A stretch of 12,190 nucleotides of DNA from an uncultured Bacteroidales bacterium (GTDB lineage: Bacteria; Bacteroidota; Bacteroidia; Bacteroidales; UBA932), in NCBI GenBank assembly GCA_946405645.1, contig CAMJHW010000033.1, positions 1 to 12,190 on the forward strand, written 5' to 3'. The translations under genes and the position numbers were made by a program. Position 1 is the stretch's first letter. Each line of letters begins with the position of its first letter. Below the pieces are notes generated by a model. The model was not told the origin of the DNA. It did not search any database and worked only from the letters and a program-made list of their open reading frames with translations. Below are positions 1-5,713 of this stretch, one piece after another.

Positions 1-79
1 AGGAATCTATGTCAAGCGTCCCCCTGAAACAAAGGATGCTTACAGCGGAGGTAATTATGATTATTATAAGCGTTATCAT
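1..79 (-). CDS. Probable rhomboid-family intramembrane serine protease, 5' end only
   Basis: Only the first 26 codons are inside the window; the gene continues off the left edge. The ATG is at 79-77 on the minus strand. The visible N-terminus starts MITLIIIIITSAVSILCF, a hydrophobic helix directly at the start, followed by RGTLDIDS. This order resembles the first membrane segment of Bacteroidetes rhomboid proteases, which usually begin with such a helix ending in SI-x-CF before the first loop. Rhomboids cut membrane-anchored substrates inside the bilayer with a Ser-His dyad, but those residues lie outside the window, so the assignment rests on a short similarity and is tentative. Another small membrane protein is possible. 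It starts 21 nt after the NADAR gene stop with no visible terminator between, so co-transcription with the ART-NADAR pair is plausible. Confidence 0.45.
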   Translation of the reverse strand, partial: MITLIIIIITSAVSILCFRGTLDIDS

Positions 80-100
80 ATCCGGAGCACAGGAGCGCCA

Positions 101-676
101 CTATTCTCTCAAGTCGGAAAAAATGGTAGCGTCAGGAGGCAAACGGTAATCCAACCCGCCCTTGTCCCGCAGCTCCATAAGGAGGCGTCCCATAAGGTTG
201 CCGCCGGTCCAGGTCATCCCGTCGGCGGAGAGCTTGGCACTATATGTATCAGCGCGACCGTGGGCTCTCTCAACGATGACACGGTTGCCAGTACGCTCGA
301 GTTCTGCACGGAATGCATCGCATTGTGCATACTTGGTCATCAAGCAGAACTTGAGGGCGTCGACAAAGATCGAAGCCCAGTCGGCACGGCCGACGGTGGC
401 CGCATATTTGTTCGCTTGTTTCTTCAACCACACCCCCTTCATTGAATGCACGTGCCTTCTAGCTGCAGGGTCGGTCAATTTCATCACCTGAAAGAGGCTC
501 TCGGCAGAGTAGAACGTTACCCCGTCCACCACGAGCGGGGTCCTTGCGAAATTGCCGAGTATCCCCCACTCCCCATCAATCTTGTGGAATGCGATGGCCG
601 TGTCGGCCGGATAGCTGAACCAGCCGGAATACTCCGGATAGTTCGTTTCAAGCATATCGCGTACGTGTACAGCCAT
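101..676 (-). CDS. NADAR (YbiA/DUF1768-like) domain protein, probable ADP-ribose/N-glycosidase partner of the upstream ART
   Basis: The 191-aa protein is essentially one NADAR domain. Visible family signatures are a GNFARTPLVVDG segment (residues 41-52, usual form LSNF-x-P-x-x-x-DG), YSAESLFQVMK (56-66, with the conserved E59, Q63 and K66), a GRADW turn (96-100), KFCLMTKYAQ (109-118) and the C-terminal WTGGNLMGRLLMELR (156-170, usual form W-x-G-x-N-x-x-G-x-x-LM). NADAR enzymes are N-glycosidases. E. coli YbiA acts on riboflavin-pathway intermediates, while others remove ADP-ribose from guanosines modified by DarT1-type toxins. Here the start lies 4 nt after the stop of an ADP-ribosyltransferase-like gene, so translation is probably coupled. 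Inference: it is the antidote or reversal enzyme of that transferase. A housekeeping YbiA-like role cannot be excluded. No signal peptide is seen, so it should be cytoplasmic. Confidence 0.85.
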   Translation of the reverse strand: MAVHVRDMLETNYPEYSGWFSYPADTAIAFHKIDGEWGILGNFARTPLVVDGVTFYSAESLFQVMKLTDPAARRHVHSMKGVWLKKQANKYAATVGRADWASIFVDALKFCLMTKYAQCDAFRAELERTGNRVIVERAHGRADTYSAKLSADGMTWTGGNLMGRLLMELRDKGGLDYRLPPDATIFSDLRE

Positions 677-680
677 GACA

Positions 681-1286
681 TCAGAACTCTTTTATCAATT
701 GTTTGGAACCTGGAATATACTCGTGTTTCTTCCCGCGGAGGCCAACTTTCTCTATCCTGATGATCCGCACCTTGCTGTCATCCAGAACCGCCATATTTCT
801 CTTCTTCGGATTAGTCCAACTGCCTTGTGGCCATTCGATCAGCTCAACACCGATGGACAGCAGGAAGCCGGCGGCAACCTTCTCACCGTCCACCGTCGCT
901 TTCCCTGTCATCTGTTTTACCGGCTTCTTCTCACCGGTCAGATAGTTGGCCAGATACTTGCGGAAAGGGATTCCCTCGGCCTTGGCCTCAGGCGGCAGCA
1001 CCTCGCCCAGTTTATCCTCGGTTCTGGCGACGATTGACGCCGGCACCGGGATCCTCTTGTACAACGGCAGGCAATTATCATCCGTCCTGTCGGGTATTTC
1101 CACCGTATAAACATAGAAATCCCGGTTTTCGGGACGCTTCTCACTGAATGCGTAATGCGCCGCCGTATTGAATTCTTCAGTTACATAAATGCCATAACCG
1201 TACTTTGCACGTCCTGCACCTTCATACGAGTGCGAAAGGTCGAAAGCATCAAAGAGTACGGAACTACCGTGGTAAAAAACAGCCAT
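681..1286 (-). CDS. ADP-ribosyltransferase (ART) fold protein, candidate toxin paired with NADAR
   Basis: The 201-aa protein carries the N-terminal signatures of PARP-like/H-Y ART domains: FYHGSS (residues 4-9, H6 being the usual NAD-binding His), then GRAKYGYGIYVTEE (25-38, with Y34 in the G-x-GIY motif) and TAAHYAFSE (41-49, the Ala-x-x-Tyr-Ala step seen in DUF3990 and ART-PolyVal-type proteins). The C-terminal strand RNMAVLDDSKVRIIRIE (163-179) matches the final segment of such folds, usually N-Y-x-V-x-D followed by a basic strand. The Glu found in that strand of PARP1-type enzymes is not obvious, so catalytic activity is inferred, not shown. It does not resemble DarT in its motif order. 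No signal peptide is seen. The NADAR gene follows after 4 nt, in the usual layout of a toxin or modifier followed by a reversing enzyme. A promoter -7 box and a short inverted repeat lie just upstream. Confidence 0.7.
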   Translation of the reverse strand: MAVFYHGSSVLFDAFDLSHSYEGAGRAKYGYGIYVTEEFNTAAHYAFSEKRPENRDFYVYTVEIPDRTDDNCLPLYKRIPVPASIVARTEDKLGEVLPPEAKAEGIPFRKYLANYLTGEKKPVKQMTGKATVDGEKVAAGFLLSIGVELIEWPQGSWTNPKKRNMAVLDDSKVRIIRIEKVGLRGKKHEYIPGSKQLIKEF

Positions 1287-1325
1287 CCTGCAAAGATTGA
1301 TTATGCGATATGGTGAATAACAAAA

Positions 1326-1350
1326 GAGGTGTCCTCCGATGACAAAGATA
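1326..1350 (-). promoter_or_regulatory. Promoter and small dyad of the ART-NADAR operon
   Basis: On the minus strand TATCTTTG (1350-1343) matches the Bacteroidetes -7 box TAnnTTTG exactly. It predicts a start near 1337 and a leader of about 50 nt. No clean TTTG is seen at the -33 position, which would lie inside the end of the upstream membrane gene. An inverted repeat, GAGG-TGT-CCTC (1326-1336), sits at the predicted transcript start and could be an operator or a short 5' stem. The match is by eye. Confidence 0.5.
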
Positions 1351-1355
1351 CATTT

Positions 1356-1859
1356 TTATGGCAAAATACAGAACAAGGTCAAAAGCAGAATAATATAAAA
1401 GATATTATATGATTCGTTTTTAACGGATTCCCTTATCATCCTGTAAAGACGCACTTCATCGTCGTTTGTATTCGTTATCTTCTTCTGCGATTTCCATTGG
1501 GTCATAATCCCGTTCATCCTCCTGTTCAGACCCGTCCTGTCAAGTATGATGCGATTGGCATAAATCTGGATGACATTCACCATCGCCATTATAAGTAAAA
1601 CCGATGTCGGAATAACAACACCGCCCATGACGAAAATCGACAGGCCGAAAAGCATTAGAGTAATACCGTTCAGAGAAAGGAAAAAGCAGTTTGCCGCATG
1701 GAGGGCGTCACTTTTCCTTTGATCCTTCAGGAATTCATCGGGACAGGTATATGCCCTTTCGGAAAACAGTTCCACGGTTTCAAGACACGCGGCAAGCTTG
1801 GTAAAAAAGCAATATAGACCGATTATGGTCATACAAAAAATCATAATAAACATAATCAT
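1356..1859 (-). CDS. Hypothetical four-helix integral membrane protein
   Basis: I do not recognise this 167-aa protein. It has a hydrophobic N-terminus (residues 1-22), two adjacent membrane segments (about 58-78 and 81-103), and a final one ending at the C-terminus (150-167, finishing FCILP). Between helices 1 and 2 is a polar loop with an acidic and basic stretch (about 30-55). Between helices 3 and 4 is a strongly basic segment (104-149, containing RTGLNRRMNG and KSQKK), likely cytoplasmic by the positive-inside rule. The start is uncertain, because Met codons also occur at residues 3 and 6. It lies 69 nt upstream of the ART gene on the same strand. The ART pair seems to have its own promoter in that gap, so a functional link is only suggested by position. 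Confidence 0.6.
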   Translation of the reverse strand: MIMFIMIFCMTIIGLYCFFTKLAACLETVELFSERAYTCPDEFLKDQRKSDALHAANCFFLSLNGITLMLFGLSIFVMGGVVIPTSVLLIMAMVNVIQIYANRIILDRTGLNRRMNGIMTQWKSQKKITNTNDDEVRLYRMIRESVKNESYNIFYIILLLTLFCILP

Positions 1860-1950
1860 ACTCCGTTTAAACGTGTCCAGTCCTAAATGCGGGCATCTAT
1901 CGGTCCTTCACTTCCCTTGTATTTCTTTCTCATATCCGTTGTGTTTTTCA

Positions 1951-1958
1951 CAAATATA
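1951..1958 (-). promoter_or_regulatory. Candidate -7 box for the membrane-protein gene
   Basis: TATATTTG on the minus strand (1958-1951) matches TAnnTTTG exactly and predicts a start near 1945 with a leader of about 85 nt before the ATG at 1859. No TTTG is present about 20 bases upstream, so the assignment is moderate to weak. The 195-nt gap 1860-2054 between the divergent genes holds this box, and on the plus strand a TTGACA (1971-1976) with a weak CAAAAT 18 nt later and a GTCA-CAT-TGAC dyad at 2007-2017 before the sigma gene. Confidence 0.35.
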
Positions 1959-2054
1959 TACACTTCTTTCTTGACATTCTTTCAGAGATTCGCCCAAAAT
2001 ATTTGCGTCACATTGACACAATCACGGCATGATTATTGATATACCACGCACACC

Positions 2055-2597
2055 ATGACAGAAAGAAACACAAACGGACTTCCAATCAGCCCCGAGCAGT
2101 TCAGGCAATACGCATCCAAGGCGGTGCACGGTTTCGTTGACAAGCAATTCCCCAAGTACTTCTACCAGTATGAAATGGAGGATATGGTGTCGGATGTCGT
2201 CCTCAAGATATGGAGGGCGAGAGAATCCTATGACCCGGCGAAGGGGGCATATTCAACTTGGGTAGGCACAATCGCCCGTAATGTCGTCAGGTCGGAGGCA
2301 AGGGCAAAGAGCTGCCGCGAGAATATCTCGTGCAAGTTTGACCGGGATATAGTCCTCGATGAAAGCGAGTACGGACTGTACCGAAGCGGCGAGATGTCCG
2401 CGGATGGGGAATTCATTGCCGAGGAAATGCATCGAGCATTCTACTCAAGACTTGTAAGCGAGAGGGACCGACGATTCCTTGCATGGCAGATAGAGGGTCT
2501 CGACGCCGGCGAGATGGCCAAGCGTGAGGGCATCACGGTGAACAACGTCCATATTATCCTTTGCCGCATGAAACGGCGTCTTCGTTCCGTGGCATAA
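2055..2597 (+). CDS. RNA polymerase sigma factor, ECF-like (sigma-70 family)
   Basis: This 180-aa protein has the two-domain layout of ECF sigma factors. A region 2 domain spans residues 15-85, with the acidic helix YEMEDMVSDVVLKIW (39-53) and the promoter-melting/-10 segment YSTWVGTIARNVV (66-78). A region 4 helix-turn-helix spans 133-178 (DRRFLAWQIEGLDAGEMAKREG, then a recognition helix rich in Arg/Lys, RMKRRLR). It would direct RNA polymerase to a specific promoter set. No anti-sigma factor or TonB/SusC-type partner is adjacent: the next gene on this strand is a flavin reductase with its own promoter, and the divergent neighbour is an unrelated-looking membrane protein that could conceivably act as a membrane sensor. 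The ATG at 2055 has no Shine-Dalgarno site, as is normal in this phylum. Confidence 0.85.
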   Translation: MTERNTNGLPISPEQFRQYASKAVHGFVDKQFPKYFYQYEMEDMVSDVVLKIWRARESYDPAKGAYSTWVGTIARNVVRSEARAKSCRENISCKFDRDIVLDESEYGLYRSGEMSADGEFIAEEMHRAFYSRLVSERDRRFLAWQIEGLDAGEMAKREGITVNNVHIILCRMKRRLRSVA

Positions 2598-2629
2598 TTG
2601 CCGAATTGATATTCTTTTTACTATCTTTA
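2597..2629 (+). promoter_or_regulatory. Promoter of the flavin reductase gene
   Basis: ATTG (2597-2600) and TATCTTTA (2622-2629) are separated by 21 bases, a good fit to TTTG-N19-21-TAnnTTTG apart from one base in each box. The -33 element overlaps the stop codon of the sigma factor gene. The predicted transcript starts near 2635, right before a perfect hairpin. Confidence 0.55.
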
Positions 2630-2637
2630 CATCGAAA

Positions 2638-2655
2638 CCCCAACTGTCGTTGGGG
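2638..2655 (+). promoter_or_regulatory. Perfect 7-bp hairpin in the 5' leader
   Basis: CCCCAAC-TGTC-GTTGGGG is a perfect 7-bp inverted repeat with a 4-nt loop located about 3 nt after the predicted transcription start. No T-run follows, so it is not an intrinsic terminator. It may protect the 5' end of the mRNA or serve as a protein-binding operator. The upstream in-frame starts (TTG 2650, ATG 2656) fall in or beside this stem, which favours translation from ATG 2698. Confidence 0.55.
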
Positions 2656-2697
2656 ATGACGGAATATGTGAATAACCGAACAGATCAATTCAATGAT

Positions 2698-3288
2698 ATG
2701 AGTACAAACGCAGCATTCAATGAGGTGGCGGGACGCAAGAACTTCGGTCCCGACCACGCTCTTGTGACCACGCCGCAACCTTGCGTGATGATCGCCACCT
2801 GGAACGGGGACCATACTCCCGACGTGATGATGGCAGCCTGGGCTGGACAGTACGACTTCAAGCAGATCGTCGTCAGCTTGTCCAAGCACAAGACCACTGA
2901 AAACCTTGAACAGACCGGTGCATTCACCGTGAGTTTCGCCGACATCCGTACCGTCGCAGAGTCCGATTTCTTCGGTCTCGTGAGCGGCAACAAGGTCTCG
3001 GACAAGGTCGCGAAAGTCGGTTTTTCTTTCGTTCCCAGCCCGAATGTGGACGCGCCCATCATCAAAGAATATCCCCTCACGCTGGAATGCAAGGTCGTGA
3101 GTTGGTCAAACGGCATCCTCGTCGGCGAGGTCGTGAACATGAGCGCAGACGAGAGCATACTTACCGACGGCAAGGTCGATCTGGACAAGCTTCAGCCCGT
3201 CGTATTCGACGCCGCATCCATGACCTACCGGGCTATCGGCAAGGTCGTCGGAAAGGCTTGGGGTGACGGAAAGAAGTTCGCTAAATAA
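2698..3288 (+). CDS. Flavin reductase-like FMN-binding domain protein
   Basis: From ATG 2698 the protein is 196 aa, the normal size for a single flavin reductase-like domain (split-barrel FMN fold). Visible segments are PQPCVMIATWNGDHTPDVMMAAWAG (residues 26-50, corresponding to the usual N-x-M-T-x-SW-x-G flavin contact), VSLSKHKTTENLEQTGAFTVS (59-79, with the small/basic residues that hold the FMN phosphate), the SGNKVSDK turn (96-103) and GEVVNMSAD (143-151) on the last strand. Proteins of this family use NAD(P)H to reduce flavins or act as FMN oxidoreductases; the substrate here is unknown. An in-frame extension to ATG 2656 exists but runs back toward the leader hairpin. The gene converges on the nitroreductase gene with an 8-bp overlap of the 3' ends (3281-3288), so the two FMN enzymes are not in one operon. 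Confidence 0.85.
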   Translation: MSTNAAFNEVAGRKNFGPDHALVTTPQPCVMIATWNGDHTPDVMMAAWAGQYDFKQIVVSLSKHKTTENLEQTGAFTVSFADIRTVAESDFFGLVSGNKVSDKVAKVGFSFVPSPNVDAPIIKEYPLTLECKVVSWSNGILVGEVVNMSADESILTDGKVDLDKLQPVVFDAASMTYRAIGKVVGKAWGDGKKFAK

Positions 3289-3919
3289 GAAGGTCGGAGA
3301 CTGTAATCTTCGGGACGTGGTGAATGCCGTCGGCATCGCGGTAGTAGCGCAGGTCGGAGCCGGCAGGAACCTCGTCCAATACGATGGTCTCCGTACCTTT
3401 GCCGATAGCGAGGACGGCGAGAGGATCTGACGGAAGCCCGAGGGTTTCCTTGATTTCCTTTTTATTGAATGCCCTGACGATGAGGGCGTTGAGACCTATC
3501 TCGACGGCCTTGAGAGCCATGCTTTGCAGAGATATGCCCAAGTCGATATCGACGATCGGGGATTCAGGCTCCGTGCTGCAAATGATGATGAAGGCCTTGG
3601 GCTCGGTACCGGGTGCAGGGAGATGCAATTCGGGGAGATAGCCGCCCAGATGCAGGTATCGGCAGAAGTCCTCTCCTCCGCTTTGTGCATCAAGGAGCTT
3701 GAAACGGAGCGTCTGGGCGTTGCGTCCCGAGGGGAGTTTCGGGTTGACGGCGACAATGGTCTCCAACTGTCGCATGGCGACAGTGTACGACGTATCGAAA
3801 GCCCTGTGACTGCGGTTCTTGCGGAGAAGGGTGTCAAGGGAAGGATTGTTGCGGCGCACGACGGTGCGCTGTGAAGAACGCAGCGCTTCCTCGCGCCTCT
3901 CGAGATAATTGTCTGCCAT
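3281..3919 (-). CDS. Nitroreductase-family FMN oxidoreductase
   Basis: This 212-aa protein fits the nitroreductase family, whose members reduce nitro compounds, quinones or enones with NAD(P)H using bound FMN, usually as dimers. Visible motifs are LLRKNRSHRAFD (31-42, the FMN-phosphate Arg cluster, usual form RRS-x-R-x-F), LPSGRNAQTLRFKLLD (62-77, the P-S/T-x-x-N-x-Q element), DIDLGISLQSMALKAVEIGLNALIV (124-148, the central helix that normally contains the flavin-stacking segment) and LAVLAIGKG (167-175, the G-x-P/G strand). The N-terminal 25 residues are charged and lack any signal peptide, so it is cytoplasmic. The C-terminus overlaps the end of the convergent flavin reductase gene by 8 bp. 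Upstream, CACCTTTG (3953-3946) is one base off a -7 box and would give a leader of about 20 nt. Confidence 0.88.
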   Translation of the reverse strand: MADNYLERREEALRSSQRTVVRRNNPSLDTLLRKNRSHRAFDTSYTVAMRQLETIVAVNPKLPSGRNAQTLRFKLLDAQSGGEDFCRYLHLGGYLPELHLPAPGTEPKAFIIICSTEPESPIVDIDLGISLQSMALKAVEIGLNALIVRAFNKKEIKETLGLPSDPLAVLAIGKGTETIVLDEVPAGSDLRYYRDADGIHHVPKITVSDLLI

Positions 3920-3997
3920 ATTGTAATGTCTTTTTTATAACTTTGCAAAGGTGCTGTCGAGTGGTTGCATCCGCCAGGTTGATGGAAGGGTGCGTTT

Positions 3998-4033
3998 AAA
4001 AAAATAAGTAGTCGACGCTCACGCGTGGACCAC
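3998..4033 (-). terminator. Intrinsic terminator of the small RNA
   Basis: On the minus strand a 26-nt segment (4033-4008) folds as an 11-position stem with a GTGA loop: 6 pairs, one of them G-T, one C-C mismatch, then 4 G/C-rich pairs. It is followed by TTA and seven T residues (4004-3998). This is a standard Rho-independent terminator. Confidence 0.8.
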
Positions 4034-4117
4034 TCATACTAACCACATAATTAATAACACTAAAACTAATAACCAATAAGTTGAGTAAGCAGAACTGCTT
4101 AATAAGAGCCTCAACTC
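3998..4117 (-). ncRNA. Candidate independent small RNA, about 120 nt, function unknown
   Basis: The boundaries are inferred from a near-ideal promoter (start predicted at 4117) and an intrinsic terminator ending at 3998. In the 5' third the RNA can fold into a two-level stem. The outer stem pairs 4116-4110 with 4085-4079 (AGTTGAG with CTCAACT, 7 bp). The inner hairpin pairs 4101-4096 with 4091-4086 (TAAGCA with TGCTTA, 6 bp, 4-nt loop), with a bulge of about 8 nt on one side only. The middle (about 4078-4038) is AT-rich and seems unstructured, as an antisense or protein-binding segment might be. The 3' end is the terminator. No open frame of useful size covers it. It is not recognisably tmRNA, RNase P or SRP RNA, and it is short for 6S RNA. 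Confidence 0.65.
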
Positions 4118-4122
4118 GAATG

Positions 4123-4153
4123 CAAAGGTACAACTAAATTTTGAATCTGCAAA
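4123..4153 (-). promoter_or_regulatory. Strong consensus promoter of the small RNA
   Basis: TTTG (4153-4150) and TACCTTTG (4130-4123) on the minus strand are exact matches to both Bacteroidetes promoter elements with a 19-base spacer, the best promoter in the window. It predicts transcription from about 4117 leftward, away from the rluA-type gene. Confidence 0.8.
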
Positions 4154-4182
4154 TTTTTTTGAAAAAATTTTGAAAAAATTTT
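4154..4182. other. Phased A/T-tracts upstream of the small-RNA promoter
   Basis: Runs of T7 (4154-4160), A6 (4162-4167), A6 (4173-4178) and T4 (4179-4182), with the two A6 runs 11 bp apart, sit directly behind the -33 box. Helically phased A-tracts bend DNA and often act as UP-like activators of strong stable-RNA promoters. The rest of the gene-free stretch 4183-4353 holds no clear structure beyond a weak -7-like TCAATTTG at 4332-4339 before the next gene. Confidence 0.5.
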
Positions 4183-4353
4183 AATAAATATATCAGAACA
4201 TTGATTTTCAGCGCTATAAATCGTTACTAAAACACTTCCCCCATTCCACTGGCCGATTGGCAAAAATGGCCTCCCTGGGCCCTGGAAAGCTTATTTAAAT
4301 ATATTAAAAACGTTTAATGCCTTTTTCGGTGTCAATTTGAAAGCAAATAACGG

Positions 4354-5697
4354 ATGTTCGAAAAAAGATTCACATATCCTTTCTGTTATACCCCTGATGA
4401 CGAAATCGTTAGGGCTGCGGAACGATTGATTGCACATATCGGGGATACGCCGGAACTGCATTCGATTTTTGCAGAAGGGAAGATGATGGGAGTGCTGATG
4501 GCCCGGGATAAGGAAGGCAGGGAATCGTTTCTATACGGGTTCTCCGGACTGGCAGGAGGAAGGAGCCGGGTAGAGGGATTCGTGCCTCCGATATTCGACC
4601 TGACGGATCCGGATGGTTATTTCCGACAGGAAGAGGCCGGGATCTCGGAATTGAACCGGCGGATACGCGAGCCGGATATCGACACCCCTGAAAGGGACGC
4701 ACTGAAGGTCGAGCGTAAGACGCGCTCGACTGCACTGCAGGAATGGCTGTTCAGGCATTATGTCGTACTTAACGCCCTCGGGGAGAAGAAGAGCATCTTC
4801 GAGATTTTCGCGGAACGCGGTCTGGTCCCTCCCGGAGGGACGGGAGACTGCGCTGCGCCGAAGCTGCTGCAGTACGCCTACCTTCACGGACTTAGGCCGC
4901 TTGCTATGGGAGAATTCTGGTACGGCGCCTCTCCGGAACGGGAAGTGCGCCGCCAAGGATGCTTCTATCCATCCTGTACGGGGAAGTGCGGACCGCTGCT
5001 TGCATTCATGCTGCAGGGGCTGGATGTCGAGCCTAACCCGCTGGAACAGGACTCCCCCGCCTCGGAAGAGGACTTCAGCATTCTATTCGAAGACGAGGAC
5101 ATCATAGTAGCGGACAAGCCTTCGGGAATGCTTGCAGTGCCGGGGCGTACGCTGAAGGTGTCCCTTCAGGAACGCCTTCAGAGCCACTGCGGCCCCGGCA
5201 CGGATGTCCGCGCCTGCCACAGGCTGGACATGGACACTTCCGGGCTGATCGTGTTTGCCAAGGGAACGGACAATCTGGCAATCCTGCAGCAACAGTTCGA
5301 GAGGCACGAGGTTGAAAAAAGCTATGTCGCAAAACTGACCGCTGGTCGGGAGCCGTTGAAGGCAGCCGGACGCATCTCGCTGCCGCTGCTCCTTGACTTC
5401 GACGACAGACCGCGGCAGATGGTGGACTTCGCGGAGGGCAAGCAGGCCGTAACGGACTGGGAACTGCTCAAGATGATGCCTGACGGATGTGCGCTGGTGC
5501 GCTTCACTCCCCTTACGGGGCGCACGCACCAGCTGAGAGTGCATGCGGCGCATCCGCTCGGCCTCGGAAGGCCGATCGTCGGCGACCGCCTGTACGGCGG
5601 CGGCCCGGGCAGGCTATGCCTGCACGCCACCACCCTTTCTTTCAAGCATCCTCGTACCGGATCGGGTCTGTCATTCGCCTCAGAACCCTTGTTTTAG
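4354..5697 (+). CDS. RluA-family pseudouridine synthase with an extra N-terminal domain
   Basis: The protein (447 aa) isomerises uridine to pseudouridine in rRNA or tRNA. The catalytic domain spans about residues 240-445. It starts ILFEDEDIIVADKPSGML (243-260), has the signature CHRLDMDTSGLIV (288-300, with catalytic Asp D292), KSYVAKL (322-328), the GRTHQLRVHAA motif (389-399) that completes the active site, and GDRLYGG (410-416). The N-terminal 230 residues are not an S4 domain. They include a charged helical stretch (about 95-130) and a conserved-looking block GGTGDCAAPKLLQYAYLHGL (161-180), followed by CFYPSCTGKC (203-212) with three cysteines, possibly a metal site. This long RluA form is typical of Bacteroidetes. 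The target nucleotide cannot be predicted. It stands alone and converges on the next gene. Confidence 0.88.
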   Translation: MFEKRFTYPFCYTPDDEIVRAAERLIAHIGDTPELHSIFAEGKMMGVLMARDKEGRESFLYGFSGLAGGRSRVEGFVPPIFDLTDPDGYFRQEEAGISELNRRIREPDIDTPERDALKVERKTRSTALQEWLFRHYVVLNALGEKKSIFEIFAERGLVPPGGTGDCAAPKLLQYAYLHGLRPLAMGEFWYGASPEREVRRQGCFYPSCTGKCGPLLAFMLQGLDVEPNPLEQDSPASEEDFSILFEDEDIIVADKPSGMLAVPGRTLKVSLQERLQSHCGPGTDVRACHRLDMDTSGLIVFAKGTDNLAILQQQFERHEVEKSYVAKLTAGREPLKAAGRISLPLLLDFDDRPRQMVDFAEGKQAVTDWELLKMMPDGCALVRFTPLTGRTHQLRVHAAHPLGLGRPIVGDRLYGGGPGRLCLHATTLSFKHPRTGSGLSFASEPLF

Positions 5698-5713
5698 TTA
5701 CAAATCACGGCCT

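Noticed and set aside
2..445. Open plus-strand frame from the left edge, antisense to the NADAR gene
   Set aside because: The opposite strand holds a protein with clear family motifs. The plus frame shows no recognisable domain and its composition changes along its length.
3938..3950. Plus-strand TAACTTTG and the CTTTGCAAAG palindrome in front of the nitroreductase gene
   Set aside because: No -33 element at the right distance and no gene close downstream on the plus strand; the palindrome is just two overlapping TTTG-type boxes.
3996..4037. A 13-codon frame on the minus strand (MSGPRVSVDYLFF) covering the small-RNA terminator
   Set aside because: It is made by the terminator stem and its T-tract, with the stop at the end of the T-run. 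Too short and too well explained by the terminator to count as a gene.
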